From: Rhizophagus irregularis
Lineage: Eukaryota > Glomeromycota > Glomeromycetes > Glomerales > Glomeraceae
Assembly (NCBI RefSeq): GCF_026210795.1
Contig: NC_089441.1
Span: 3,968,001 to 4,032,000 of the forward strand
Length of the DNA: 64,000 nucleotides
Direction: 5' to 3'
In this document: in pieces, positions 32,986-45,274 of the stretch
Layout of the letters: each line of letters begins with the position of its first letter
Position numbering within the stretch: position 1 is the first letter of the stretch
The notes under the pieces: generated by a model
Seen by the model: only the letters and a program-made list of their open reading frames with translations
What the model was told of the DNA's origin: nothing
Databases searched by the model: none
Translations under genes and position numbers: made by a program

Positions 32986-34290
32986 ATGTCAAAACTTAAT
33001 AAAGATATTCTTACTATAATATTTTATGAAATATTTTATGAATATGATTATAATTCACTCTTTTCATGTTTATTAGTAAATAAATATTGGTGTGAAACAG
33101 TAATACCAATATTATGGAGAAATCCATGGCGTTATCAAATGAAAGATTATCAAAAGAAATCATTATTTAATACTATTATAACATTTTTATCAGATGAATC
33201 AAAAGAATTTTTAAAAAATCAAAATATTATGATACCTTTTAAAAGAAAATCAAAAAAGAAAAAATTGATATTTTTTGATTATTTAAAATATTGTAAATCC
33301 ATGATTAATTATAATCTTTATGATATTATTAATTATAATTATAATATTATAAATAATAATGATAATAATAACAATAACAACAATAATAATAATTTAATGA
33401 ATGATTATTATAGATATATTTTACAAGAAGAAATTTATAGACTTTTGATTTATAAATGTCCACCATTAAAATATCTTGATATAACATTCATACAACAACA
33501 AATTGATTTATTTCCTGATTCTAAAAATTGGCTTTCAGAAATTTTAGAATTAAGATGTAATGGAGACATTGAACCTCATTATTTTCAAGGATTAGCAAAA
33601 TTTTCTCAAAATATAGAAAAAATTATTATTAATTCAATTAGAGACGATAATTATGGATTGGCAAAATTAATTGAAGTTCAAAAGAATTTAAAATATTTTA
33701 AAATTATAAGAGATGCGGATGTGGATTCAAGAAAGGATACATTTATGACAATCAATCATGGATTAATAAAACATACAAAATCTTTAATAGAATTTAAAGC
33801 AATTTTTGAAGGTATATTATTTTTACCAAATCTTTTACCAAAAATGGTAAATTTACGAAAATTGAAATTATTTGTTAGAGAACTTGATCAAAGATATGAA
33901 GATCAATTAAAAATTTCAAGTTATCCAAATCTTGAAATTCTTCATATAAAAAATATTTCGATTAATACTTTGATAAATTTAATTGAAAAGACTAAAGGTA
34001 ATTTAAAAGAAATTTGGGTTGATGAATATAAATTAAGTGATAATATTGAAAGATTGATTCGAATAATTTATGAAAATTGTTCTAAACTTGAAATATTATC
34101 TATCATTCTTTATAATCATGATTTTATAGAATTTGAAAAATTACTTCATTCTTGTCTTTATTTAAAAGTATTATATATTAAAGTATTAAGTATTGATGGG
34201 AATGAGGAAGAAGATAGAAATATTTTATCAGAAATTTTAAAAGATTCTGCACCGATTTGTTTAAACAACATAACATTTTTAGAATGTTAA
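32986..34290 (+). CDS. F-box protein with leucine-rich C-terminal part, 434 aa
   Basis: Start chosen at MSKLNKDILTIIFYEI, which matches the usual beginning of the large F-box family of these fungi. Residues 3-45 form the F-box (LNKDILTIIFYEIF...LFSCLLVNKYWCETVIPILW), which in known family members binds Skp1 within an SCF ubiquitin ligase. It is followed by WRNPW and a basic stretch (KRKSKKKK). A polyasparagine tract lies near residue 120-135, encoded by an AAT/AAC microsatellite. From about 150 to the end are irregular leucine-rich repeats (PPLKYLDI, LRKLKLFV, YPNLEILHI, CSKLEILSI, CLYLKVLYI) that would recognise a substrate. A single uninterrupted exon. The upstream frame extension to 32776 is pyrimidine-rich leader and is not included. 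The substrate is unknown. Confidence 0.92.
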   Translation: MSKLNKDILTIIFYEIFYEYDYNSLFSCLLVNKYWCETVIPILWRNPWRYQMKDYQKKSLFNTIITFLSDESKEFLKNQNIMIPFKRKSKKKKLIFFDYLKYCKSMINYNLYDIINYNYNIINNNDNNNNNNNNNNLMNDYYRYILQEEIYRLLIYKCPPLKYLDITFIQQQIDLFPDSKNWLSEILELRCNGDIEPHYFQGLAKFSQNIEKIIINSIRDDNYGLAKLIEVQKNLKYFKIIRDADVDSRKDTFMTINHGLIKHTKSLIEFKAIFEGILFLPNLLPKMVNLRKLKLFVRELDQRYEDQLKISSYPNLEILHIKNISINTLINLIEKTKGNLKEIWVDEYKLSDNIERLIRIIYENCSKLEILSIILYNHDFIEFEKLLHSCLYLKVLYIKVLSIDGNEEEDRNILSEILKDSAPICLNNITFLEC

Positions 34291-34299
34291 ATTTGGTGG

Positions 34300-34460
34300 C
34301 GATATAGGCGATAATGGCGATAATGGCGATAAGATCAAATTTTGTGCGATAATTATCAAATTTCATAATTATCAAATTTTGTGCGATAATTATCGATAAT
34401 ATCAGATTTCCTAGCGATAATTATCGATAATATCAAATTTCCTAGCGATAATTATCTTTT
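34300..34460. repeat. GATAATGGC / GCGATAATTATCGATAATATC repeats
   Basis: Begins as a 9-bp repeat (gcgataatg), then three units of about 40 bp containing the palindrome GATAATTATC. It overlaps the 3' flank of the F-box gene. The small minus-strand frame here is a shadow of the repeat. Confidence 0.85.
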
Positions 34461-35019
34461 ATCATGTGATTTTTATATTCTAGGGATACTATTTTCTCAG
34501 TTTCTCAAATTTGGTTATTTTTCGAGCCAATCAATTTTTTTTTTAGCCACACTTTTGAACTTGTCATCGTGTTATCAAATTATCAAGTTGGCGTAAGTTG
34601 TTTGACATAAATTAAAAATTCGTAGTTGGTGACACTGCAGTTTTATATTCTAAAAAAAAAAAATTATTTATCAATTTTTATTCGTTAAAAATAAAAATAT
34701 CCAATAATATTTTTAAACGGGTTTATATTTCCTTATAAAATTTTCTATATAAAGATTAAAAGGGAAAATTTTCTTTGTTTCTGTGACATATTTCACATAT
34801 TCATACATCATATTACGGAATATTGATTATTACTCCGATAATTATCAATAGATCCCTATGTGGTCTAATTCATTTTTATTCTATTCATTCATGTAAGGTT
34901 AATTTTTTACTGGCGCGAATTTTTTTTTACTAAAATATTATTCTGTAAATGTTAAATAAAATGCAAATGTTTTAAATGTTTTTATCTCTGTAAATGTTAA
35001 TAAAGAAAAATATATATAA

Positions 35020-35165
35020 TGTATAATTTATTATGAATGAATAATATATAATAATGTATAATAATTTTATAATGTATAATGTATAATGTATAATGAATGT
35101 AATGTATAATGTATAATGAATGTATAATGTATAATGAATGTATAATGTATAATGTATAATTAATG
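35020..35165. repeat. TATAATG(AATG) minisatellite
   Basis: Short units aatgtataatg with interspersed aatgaatg. The minus-strand frame with YTLYI repeats is an artefact of it. Confidence 0.9.
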
Positions 35166-35289
35166 AAAAATTGTAAAATTGAAAATTCATATATTTTACA
35201 TATTTTTATTCCTGACTTGACATACTGTATAAATTATTTGTAAGGTAATGCCCATGAGGCTGACTAGTTGAGAGAACAAAGAAAAAAAT

Positions 35290-35440
35290 TCTTGGCACCG
35301 AAAAGAAAGTATTAGAAAGTATTGCATTAAAAGAAATTTGCACTAGAAAAGTATTGCATTAAAAAAAAAGAAAAAAAAAAGTTTTGCATTATTTGCATTA
35401 TTTGCATTATTTGCATCAAAGAAGATTTGCATTAAAAAGA
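35290..35440. repeat. TTTGCATTA short repeats
   Basis: Repeated ttgcattaaaag and tttgcatta words, four of the latter directly in tandem near 35380-35415. Confidence 0.8.
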
Positions 35441-35449
35441 GAAAAAAAA

Positions 35450-37200
35450 AACCAAATATATTTCATTATAATTTTCCAAAAAAAAAAATAAAAAACAAAT
35501 TTCAAACAAATTTTAAAACAAAGAAATATAATTAATTACTAAATGAATTTATTCTTATTATTTTGACTAAAAAAATATTTTTTTCTATTATTTGTTTCTA
35601 TTTACTAATGTTTCAGCCCGGGATGATAATCCATTAAGCCATCAGGATGTGATAATCCCATTTTAGAATAAAGAGACAATAAGACAATAGCGGAATAATG
35701 ACGGATCTCTAACGGATCAACCCGGGGGTAAGGAATTTATGATTTTTAAATTACTAAAATTATGTAAATTATGAAAGAAGGTCATATGAAAGAAATTTTA
35801 TGTGGAAACTATGTGATCATGCGATATCGGATTATAATCATTATAATCATTATAACGGTTCAGGAAAACTATTACCAAAGGAGTAAATTTGATGATTGTT
35901 TACATAAACAAAATTTCGGCACAGCAAACAAATAAAAGGGCTTGGAAACGTTTAACCGGTTACAAGAAGGGTACAGTCCGAATTAATTATTTTTTGTGAT
36001 ACCCTGTAAAATTTTGACAATAATAATTTTTTTTTTCCCTTGAAAAAAAAAATTTTTATTTTAATAAATTTAGAATGGGTATAATATTTTTTTTAAAAAA
36101 AATAAAAAAATGTCAATTTAAAATCAATTAAAAACAAACCTAAATAGTATTTTCTTTTTATTCTTTATTTAATTTAAAAAATATTTCTTTTTTATAATAA
36201 ATTATAGAAATTCTTTTTAAGAAATTTCAATCTTGTCTTTCAAATTTCGGTCATAATAAAAAAGCAGTACCATCAAAATATTTTAATCAATTGACAGTTG
36301 AAAAAATAATTATATAATATAAATATATATGCTATAAAAAAAATGTTGTGCTTTCGAAATGAAAGACGTGCGACTTAAAGATGTGTCGGATATTAATTAA
36401 CGCATTCCGATATACACATGAATAAAAAAGAATTTCTAATCTTTTATTCTTTTTTTTTTTATTTTCAATCATGCCTTAAACTGTTTCGACACATCTTATG
36501 CAGTTACATGATAAAATCTTTCTAAATAAGTGTATATTTTTTGAATAAGTAAAAATAAGTAAAAATAAGTACAAATTTATCATTTTTCACATTTTTCACA
36601 TTTTTCACATTTCACATTTTTTCAATTATGCAATTCCTTACATGACGTTTTATTTGTACAACCAACGCTTTTCTCATCATTGTCTCATCAGATCACGCGA
36701 CAATTTTTGTGACACCGTGCGGGTTTTTTTCAAAAAAAGATCGTTTCGTACTTTCGTTACATTCTTCCTTTCAATGAATGAATTTTAATTATAACATTAA
36801 CAGGTTAATTGATATTATTAAAAAAAAAAGTAGTCAAACCATTATAATTTTACACAATGTAATCAATTTATTATAAATATTTATTTTATTTGTCTGTATC
36901 ACTATTATAATTTCTCGTACAGAAAGATAGGGATGTACGGATCACTCGGATCATGCTTAAAAAGAAATTGGATAATCTTTATTTATGATATTTTTAACAT
37001 TGTAAATATTGTAAATATTGTAAATATTTCAAAAACAACAATTAACACAAATTTTTTTAACATGAATGATTTTTTTGTTTATTTGAAAAAAACTACGGAA
37101 AAAAATTGTAATTTACAAAAATAAATACGGTTTTATATAAGTTATATAAGTTATATATAATAAAAAAAAGAAAAAAAAGAAATTCTATATGCTATATATA
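35450..37200. other. Intergenic
   Basis: No gene recognised. A small frame at 36933-37124 is created by a gtaaatatt repeat. Inverted segments around 36370-36500 (gacgtgcg...gtgtcgg / cgacacatc) suggest a short foldback. A TTTTTCACA repeat lies at 36580-36620. Confidence 0.45.
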
Positions 37201-37223
37201 TAAATTCAAATGTTATATGCTAT

Positions 37224-38309
37224 TTATAAATCTGTAATTGCCCAACCAATAACAGGGGAAACGATTATTTCATCATTTTCTAAATGAATTTCTTGCTTTG
37301 TACCAAAAAAACCTGAAACTATTTTAATATTAGGAGAATTATTTGAATCAACAAATGGAATTGAAATTTTACCGTCAGGAATATCAAGTACTTTAATACA
37401 ATTACCATCTAAAGGTTTATTACCTTTAGCATACGGAAAAAAAGCGGGTATCCAGCCCGTTAATGTAACATTATTACCTTTTAAATCTATATTATTATCA
37501 CCTTCTTGACCAAAATTTATCTCAGTAGCTATAGTATTCCAAAAATTTAAATCAATATCACCTTTATAAGTTGAAATGAATTGATTAAGTACAGGTTCTA
37601 ATCTATCTAACCAAAAATCTAAATCTAAAGATAACTTTTTTAATGTAATGACTTTTTCTTGAATTTTTAACCAATCATCTAATGTACCGTCAAGAGTTAT
37701 TTTATGAATACCACATATATCTGAAGAATTTTTAATGGTTTCATAAGTTGAATTAGAATGAACGGAATTCAATAATACTAAATCACTTGAAATTTTACTA
37801 GAATTTGTACTAGTAGAAAAATTACAAGATAATAAATCTTTTATAGTAATAAGTTCTTTCATTGCAAGGTTTAATCTACCAAATAATTTAATCCAATGAT
37901 TTTCCTCATTATCATATAATAAATCTCCTCCATAGATTTCCACCCTTTTTTGACCTTGATGATTTACAATAATCGGTCTATATTTTTCCGAATTATTATT
38001 AATATGTTGAGAAATTCCTTGAGCGATAATTAACCATACGTCATCTGGTTTTAGAAATAAATGTTGATTTGATGAATAAGCTTGTAATATTGCTGCTGCA
38101 AATCCATTTGTACAATGAGAAGCGGATATAACTTTAGTCGGCAAATTTCCTGATTCGAAATCCGTCCATAATGCATGGATTTTTCTATTATTAAATTCTA
38201 CCGTTAGTTTATCTTGGATTAATGTATGCTCAACCAGTTCATTTACTTGTTTACGATATTCGTTAAGTATTTGAGTACTACGATAATTTGTTCTAACAGA
38301 AGAAGGCAT
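37224..38309 (-). CDS. DUF4419 domain protein, 361 aa
   Basis: Contains the hallmarks of the DUF4419 family. SHCTNGFAAAILQAYSSNQHL lies near residue 63-83. DDVWLIIAQGISQHINNNSEKYR at about 88-110 is the family's conserved 'DDxWLxIxxQ' region. GIHKITLDGTLDDWLKI at about 200-216 is followed by DLDFWLDRLEPVLNQFI and DLNFWNTIATE. Near the end is GNNVTLTGWIPAFFPYAKG (the family's SGWI-x-AFF block). No signal peptide or membrane segment. Single exon; the start at MPSSVRTNY is the first Met after A/T-rich leader DNA and gives the expected full length. The function of the family is unknown. It is transcribed toward the F-box gene and away from the kinase gene on its right, so the two may share the intergenic region 38310-39361. 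Confidence 0.92.
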   Translation of the reverse strand: MPSSVRTNYRSTQILNEYRKQVNELVEHTLIQDKLTVEFNNRKIHALWTDFESGNLPTKVISASHCTNGFAAAILQAYSSNQHLFLKPDDVWLIIAQGISQHINNNSEKYRPIIVNHQGQKRVEIYGGDLLYDNEENHWIKLFGRLNLAMKELITIKDLLSCNFSTSTNSSKISSDLVLLNSVHSNSTYETIKNSSDICGIHKITLDGTLDDWLKIQEKVITLKKLSLDLDFWLDRLEPVLNQFISTYKGDIDLNFWNTIATEINFGQEGDNNIDLKGNNVTLTGWIPAFFPYAKGNKPLDGNCIKVLDIPDGKISIPFVDSNNSPNIKIVSGFFGTKQEIHLENDEIIVSPVIGWAITDL

Positions 38310-39361
38310 GTTTATTTATTATTATTTTATTTTTTATTTTTTTTTGTTTGATAGAAAAAAATTTTATTAAAGAATAAATTAAAAAAAAAAAAAAAGACAA
38401 CCGTTTCTTTAATATTCAAATGATTTGGCCATTTTTATATTAAAGCGTGAGTGACCATTCTTAAAGAAGCTAATTTACGTAACTTTTGTATGCACCACTT
38501 GCATCAAATTTTAGTGGAAATCTTTGTTCTCTTAAAAATTAACATATGACACGCACCTGACACTTGATTTTTTTTTTTTAAATGAACCTAGATTAAGGCA
38601 GGGTTCTTGATCGCTATTACTTATTTGATTATATTATTGTTTTAATTAAATATATCCATTAATAACTAATAATGTTATCATATACTGACTTCTAATAACC
38701 GTCATACTTGAAAGTTTATCTCAATTAAAGTTTACTTTTATATCTAAAGGATTAGTCGGTAAAATTAATTCCGGTTTTTTTTTCACATTTTTTTAAAAAA
38801 AAATTAATTCCGGTTTTTTTTTTCAATTTTCAATTTTTTTGATAAGTATATCAAATTTGTCATATTGTACTTTATATTGTGATTAGGTAAAAAAAAAAAA
38901 TTTTCTACGGCAAATTTCGATTTTGACGAATTTAGTAATTATTATAGTTATTGTTAAGTTCATTAGTCATTAGACTCATTAGTCATTAGTTCGGTTTAAA
39001 AATAACCCCGAATACAGTATAATAATGAACATATATATTATTTATATATTTACACAGTACACTATATTTTTTTGTTTTTGATACACAACTTTGACCAATC
39101 GTAATTCATAATCATCAAAGTCTTTTTTTATATTAGAATAAAATATGTATATTATTACCATTATCTAACTAGTGCTTTTTTGGAGCAATTATAAATATAT
39201 TCCTCGGTTCCCTCCCTCTTCCCAGAATAAATTTTTTTTTACCTACACCCCAAAAAATCATATAAAAAAACGTATAAAAAAACGTATAAAAAATCAAAAA
39301 AAAAGACTGAACCATTTTTATTATTTTTATAAAATTAATATATAAAACAAAAAAATAAAGA
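38310..39361. promoter_or_regulatory. Shared intergenic region between the divergent DUF4419 and kinase genes
   Basis: About 1 kb of AT-rich DNA with poly-A/T tracts, two copies of aaattaattccggtttttttttca (38770-38830) and a cattagtcattag repeat near 38970. No precise promoter element can be assigned. Confidence 0.4.
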
Positions 39362-40987
39362 ATGGATTTAAATAGACTTGCCGCTCTTGGATGTTGTTCT
39401 TGGTATTTTAATAACAAATCAAAAGTATTTATCTTCATAATCATATCATTATCTTCTTTTTTTCTTTCATAAATTAAAATTTTATTAATCTTTTCTCATC
39501 CTCTTTTCTTCCTCTTTGCTTTTTCTATTTTAGAAATCTTCCGATAAAAGAGAATTATCACAACAACAATCACAACAATCGAATTCATTAAAAGATTTAA
39601 AAGTACGTCGTAAACAATACGGTATATGTTTAAAATGTGGAGATACTTTAACAGATTATAAATATTGTCAATCATGTTCTTCTAATGAATTTCAATCAAA
39701 ATTCAAAAGTTGGACAAGTGGTAATGAATACATTGATGATTTTATACAACGTTCTCAATTAACCGCAATAAATAATCAATCTTATTTATTATGGATACCT
39801 TACGATGATTTAATTGATATAAAATATTTGGCGAATGGTGGTTTCACTTCAGTTTATTCTGGTACTTGGGATCATTTTGAAACCGGTGAAATGGTTGATA
39901 TCGTTCTAAAACGTTTACATAATGGTCAAATTTCTAATCCAGAATTTTTAAAAGAACAAGTTTCAATTCTTTTATATGGTGCAGTAAATAATGGTAATAT
40001 CGTTAGATGTTATGGTTTCACTAAACATCCTACTGAAGGTTATATGTTGGTATTAGAATGTGCTCAAGATGGTGATTTAAGAAGTTATCTTCGTAAACAA
40101 TCTTCTACTTTATTATGGTCCGATAAATTATTGATTCTTAGAGAGATTTCAAAATCAATTGATTTACTTCATAATTATGAATTTGTTCATGGTGATTTAC
40201 ATACAGGAAATGTATTAAAAAAGCAAACTTTATCATCTCGTATTAAGAAGAAAAAATCTAATTATCGTAATACTAGGGAAATAATTCTTGATATACCTTT
40301 ATGTTTTGATCCTAATAATCCAATCACTGTTAATCCATATGGTGTTATACCTTATGTTGCTCCTGAAGTATTTGAAAAAGGTTATTATACCAAATCATCT
40401 GATATTTATAGTTTTGGTATGATAATGTGGGAATTATCTACGGATCAAGCTCCTTTCTTTGAATATAGTAATGATAAAGCTTTAGTCGATGATATACGTA
40501 ATAATATTCGTCCTGAAATTGATGATCAACAAATTCCTAAATGTGTTGTTGATTTAATACAAAGATGTTGGGATTCCGATCCGTTTAATAGACCTTCTGC
40601 CAAATCGATTACAAGTATAATTGATGAATGGATTTGGATTTTATCCGCTACAAAAATTAGATTATCAAATAAATCTAAGGATGTATTAAATCAATTTTCT
40701 TCTGCTAATAATACTACAAAGAAGAAAGTTAAACGTCAATCAAAACTACCTCTTTCACTTTCTCGTACTCCTACATTGCTTAGAAATAATAATTATTATA
40801 GTAAACCTTTGAGCAAATATTTAACCAGAATTGATGTCGAAAAATCAGCTAATGCTTCATCATTTTCTTCTACAGAATCTGTTAACACTAGTAAGTATTA
40901 TTCTAGATTTTCTTTTAAATGATTTGAAATTTTTTGGAAAGAATTCACCGACACCTTTTTTCTTTTTTTTTAGTTACATATCAATAA
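39362..40987 (+). CDS. Protein kinase-like protein with degenerate DFG (possible pseudokinase)
   Basis: Gene model from splice signals. Exon 1, 39362-39424, encodes MDLNRLAALGCCSWYFNNKS plus K. The intron (39425-39533) has donor GTATTT and acceptor TTTTAG. Exon 2 runs from 39534. It encodes a Q-rich linker, a Cx2C...Cx2C zinc-ribbon-like leader (CLKCGDTLTDYKYCQSC) and TSGNEYIDDFIQRSQL, both typical of this fungal kinase family. The kinase domain has glycine loop ANGGFTSVYSG, Lys in IVLKRL, catalytic loop HGDLHTGN, APE motif YVAPEVF and DIYSFGMIMWE. The Arg of HRD is Gly, and at the DFG position the sequence reads LDIPLCF, so the Gly is missing. A GTAAGT donor at 40891 and poly-T/TAG acceptor ending at 40973 give a short last exon ending at 40987. 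Without that splice the stop is at 40922. Role unknown. Confidence 0.85.
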
Positions 40988-41039
40988 CAAAAGGATTATT
41001 ATTTATAAATAATAATAATTTTGGCTCTTGGATGATATC

Positions 41040-41215
41040 ACGATATCACTCATGGCACTTATAGCATTTATGGCACTTGTGGCACTTGTGGCGCTTATGG
41101 CCTAATTCAAAAAAAAACCTCACTTCCCTTCCAATATATTAATTTATTACCCTTCCAATATATTACTACCCTTCCAATATATTACTACCCTTTTCAATCA
41201 TATCACCTTACATTT
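41040..41215. repeat. Short tandem repeats downstream of the kinase gene
   Basis: First a 9-10-bp repeat of tggcacttg/tggcgctta (41050-41100). Then acccttccaatatattact is repeated three to four times (41125-41195). Confidence 0.85.
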
Positions 41216-43735
41216 TTTTATATACAATATCAAAATTTTATAAAAAAAAAAAAAAATTTTTTTACAAATTAACAAACAATTTCATAATACCCTTATTATT
41301 TTACTACCCTGTTATTTTACTACCCTTTTTTTATAACATTATTAAAAAAAAAATTTACTTATTAATTTGTTTCGTCGGGAAGGGAGATTTTTTTACACAT
41401 AAAAACATTTAACCCCTTGTCAGAATCCCGAAGTGATTTAGAATAAGGAGAATAAAAGTGGATTCATTCTGAGGATATTAAAAAGTTATTAAAGTAGATA
41501 AATGATTAGAGATTGTTTATTTACTTCTGTTTCATTCTTACCGTTTTGTATTATTACTTACAATTCCACTTAGCTAAAAATTAATTTTTTTTTCTTTTTT
41601 TTTCTTTTTTTCTAAAATTGTGTAAATATCTTTTTTTTTTTTTTTTTTGTTTAGTTACTGGCTTTTTTCTTTTTGTAAAAATTAATAATTAAAAAAAAAA
41701 AATATTTTTTTGCCAGTTAAATTAATATGACGTAAACTATTTGAATGTGCTGTATTTTTTTTGATGTGACGAAGTAAATTTAGTGGTTAATTCATTAATT
41801 CATAGTAAAAAAAATTGATGTACTGATGTACTGATTTGATGATGTACTTTTACGATTAACAATACTGCGTCATTTACGTCATATAGCGAAAAAAAAAGAT
41901 AATCAGTTCACATTTTTAACTTTTATTTTAACTTTAGATGGTAAAACGCGTGTAATAGTTAATAGCTAATTTATTTATTTTATTTATTTTATTTTTGATA
42001 ATCTTTATTTATTCTTTAAACTTAAAAATCATTACTAATTATATAATCTTATAATAGGTCATTATTCTTTTTTACTTAATAAAATAATAAATAATATAAT
42101 AATAATTAATTAATTCATCGGTGATGTGGAGAAAATTTAATCCTCTCTTTTTTTTTTCTTTTTTGATTTTTTTTTTTTTTTTTAAATTCCATTTAACAAT
42201 GGACCGGACAACTTTCGGTCCGTGAAAATCTGTAAATGTTCGGGTTTTTTGATAGCGCGGATCATATTTCGGATTTCGGCAAATGCTTAATCCGGTTTAA
42301 TTTTAAACTTCATACTAGTTTCAGTTTCGGCTTTTTAATATTATAAATACACTATTAAACCGGATAAATCCATATTCCATACATGCTTTCGATTTTTTTT
42401 TCTTCATATGATAATTATGAAAATAGTAAGTTCACAAGTGGGTCACTGTATTTTATTTCGAAAATTCGAAATGATTATTTATTGCATATTTTATGTTGAA
42501 TATAGTTTTGTATTGAAATTGTGTACTACTCTTGAATATTAATATGGTTTAATTTATTATTATTGTAAAAAACTTATTATTGTAAAAAAATAAAGTTAAA
42601 ATTATAGGTAAAATATTTCAACTAGTTATATAATCTTATAGAAATTCTCCAAAAATATTTAACGCGTATAGTCAAAAGAGAAAGTTATATCACGTGATGA
42701 CTTACTTATCAATTAGGCAATTACAATAATTTTAATAATTTTCTTGAAAAATCAATAAGCCATACACGTCTGTTCGCGGTGAAAAAGAAGGATGGCCTTT
42801 TGGTGTATTATCTTGGTTTTAGAATTAGGAACAAGGACAATTTTTGTAAATTACGTACAGTAGTTATTGTATTAGCGCATAAAGGACGTACAGTTACTAT
42901 ACAATGAAACAAAATATAGTTATATTTTATTATGAACTTCTAATTGTATCTTAATTCATTCTCTAATTAAAATAATAGTACTGTTACTACTGTATATAGT
43001 ACTGCATATAAAAAAACGTGATTACAGATTACGAAACAATACTGTTTATAACTGTGTTTCGTATTTATATCATAATTTATTATCATCATTTATTATTATC
43101 ATTTATTATTATCACCGTATTCAGAATAAGAAGAGTAAAAAAGAAAAATAAAAATAGTTTCAGCTTTAAAATTCAAAATAAATGTGATCATATGTTTTAA
43201 TTTTATTTTAATATAATACGGGGTGTACCAATTTTTCTATTAACAAGCTGGTATTAGTAAGTATAAAGTTTGAGATGTATAATTTTTAATAAATGAGATT
43301 AAATGCTAATATTATTTCATTCAACCCAAAAGGAATGCCATGAAATGTGTTAAATTTGTTTTATATTTGTGTTCATACATAAAAAATATGTCTAAAAAAA
43401 ATGCCATTTTATCTGATTTAAATAAATCTGTCACATAAATAAATCTGCATTTTATTTATGATATGGATATGTGAACATAAGTTTTTTAAGGATATAATTT
43501 TTGAATACTCATTATATTAAATCAAACTCCTGTATCAAGTATATATTTATTTATGAAATATTCATTTTTTATATCAAAACAGGGTACTATATGAACAATA
43601 CCATGTATAAACTCTATAGCTACAAAGTTATATAATTTTATCAATTTTAAGTAAAGACATTTATATAAATATGGGTTTCTTTTAGATTTGAAATTATACT
43701 ATTGAATTAATGCAAGATTTAGCAGTGAGTCTGTT
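41216..43735. other. Intergenic
   Basis: No gene recognised. A GC-richer patch at 42200-42370 includes the foldback GGACCGGAC...TTTCGGTCC and cggtttaa words, possibly an old element end. Another patch is at 42700-42850. The small frame at 43018-43200 has no support. Confidence 0.45.
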
Positions 43736-43739
43736 AATA

Positions 43740-43923
43740 CAGTCAGCCCTCTCTATAGTCATCCTAGATATAGTCACATCCCTCCTTATAAGTACATTTA
43801 CATTGGCCCAAGTTACTAATAAGCTTATTAAAAAAAACCCTCTTTAGTCACACTATATAGTATTTTTATAATCACACCAATTTTTTTAGTTCTGAAGAAG
43901 GTGACTATATAGAAGGTTGACTG
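43740..43923. mobile_element. pogo/Tigger-type MITE, 184 bp
   Basis: TA-flanked (43738-43739 and 43924-43925). The ends are CAGTCAGCCCTCTCTATAGT and, inward from the right, CAGTCAACCTTCTATATAGT. The interior keeps atatagtcac words in both orientations. No coding capacity. Confidence 0.9.
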
Positions 43924-43925
43924 TA

Positions 43926-44995
43926 CTTTTGCTAACAATAAAGTTTATAAATAATAAATATTTATTATTACTTTTATAAATAAATTATTACACAAAATCA
44001 CAAATTGACAAAATACCTGTCTATAATAAATCCTTTGTCTGATATATAATCATTTAATTCTTCAGAATTCATTAAAATAGATATATTGCTAAACTATGCT
44101 TTATTATGATACCTGTTTGTGATATGTATTATAGCAGTATTACTAATCTATAGACTGTATATTTATTTAGATTTTGCCAATAGTAATTGTGAAACTGTTA
44201 AATAAATTTAGATAACATATAAAATATAAATTTACCAAAACTAATCTGCATTTAAATCTTTTCTTTTTCATTAAAAAATATATCTGACATCCTGTAAAAA
44301 TACTATTTAAAAAATAACAAAAGCATAATAGAATAAAATTTGAAACTTTATTATTAATATCATTATAAACTGTTTCCTTAATAAATCAAAAGAATTATTA
44401 TTAGAAAATACAGTTTAAAAACTAATTTATTTTAAAAATTTGATGTTTAATTATTTAGATTATTGTAAAAAAACTTCTATTTATAAAACTATTAATCTAA
44501 TTTTGATATTAAAAAATTTAAAAGAAAAAGCAATTAAATTATTTAGTAAAATTTTAGATGTTATTTAAATAATTTAATTGAATTGAAATAGATTTATAAA
44601 ATGAAGTTATACTTAAATTATTTAAAATTTTTACTTTTAAAAAAAGTTTAGTATTTTAGAATTTATTTGATTCAAAATTAATAATAATAATAATACTTTT
44701 AATAATATTAAATCTGTATAATAATTTTATTATTTAAAATAAAAGAAATTTTGAAAAAAATTCATATTTTAATAATAATCTTTATTTTTAATATTAAAGT
44801 TGGTCATATTATTATTGTAAATAGATATTATAATAACTGATATATAATAAATTTTGTAAAATAATATTATTTATAATATTATTAATATTTAAGACATAGT
44901 AATACCAATTTTATTATATAATATTTATATTAACTATGGCTATTGATTAACTAAATGGCTAAAGTAGTAATTAATTTATTAATAAAGGACCCCAG
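43926..44995. other. Intergenic, AT-rich
   Basis: Nothing recognised beyond low-complexity AAT/TAA stretches. Confidence 0.55.
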
Positions 44996-44999
44996 ACAT

Positions 45000-45270
45000 C
45001 TCTTATAAAACTCACAACTGACTTTTTGCCAAAAAAGACCCAATTTGCTCTTTTTTTTATTTTCAGTTTTTTGTGATTATCTTGGCATTCAGTATTCCGA
45101 TTCATGCAGATTTTTTTTTATTTTGTAGAGCTTGATGAGGGCTACAAAACAAAAAATGTTCACATAAATTGGACCACTGGATACTGAGATAATTGCAAAA
45201 AATGTGATTTTTTTTTAAAAAAATTTAGGCCAATTTGCTAAAAAGTTACTCTCTGAGTTGTATATGTAAT
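45000..45270. mobile_element. Probable MITE sharing a dispersed block
   Basis: The left side (CTCACAACTGACTTTTTGCC) and the inverted right side (ACTCAGAGAGTAACTTTTTAGC) are imperfect inverted repeats about 250 bp apart. The middle carries GGCATTCAGTATTCCGATT and TTGGACCACTGGATACTGAG, related to blocks at 13390-13510 and 23605-23700. Exact ends and target duplication are unclear. Confidence 0.45.
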
Positions 45271-45274
45271 ATCC

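Noticed and set aside
36933-37124. 63-residue ORF
   Set aside because: Consists largely of a gtaaatatt repeat and low-complexity Asn/Ile; no support.
39169-39444. Minus-strand 91-residue ORF
   Set aside because: It is antisense to the kinase first exon and intron and has no features of its own.
39828-40922. Kinase as a single ORF starting at 39828
   Set aside because: That start is a TTG inside the glycine loop. An upstream exon with in-phase splice sites and family-typical leader gives a better model.
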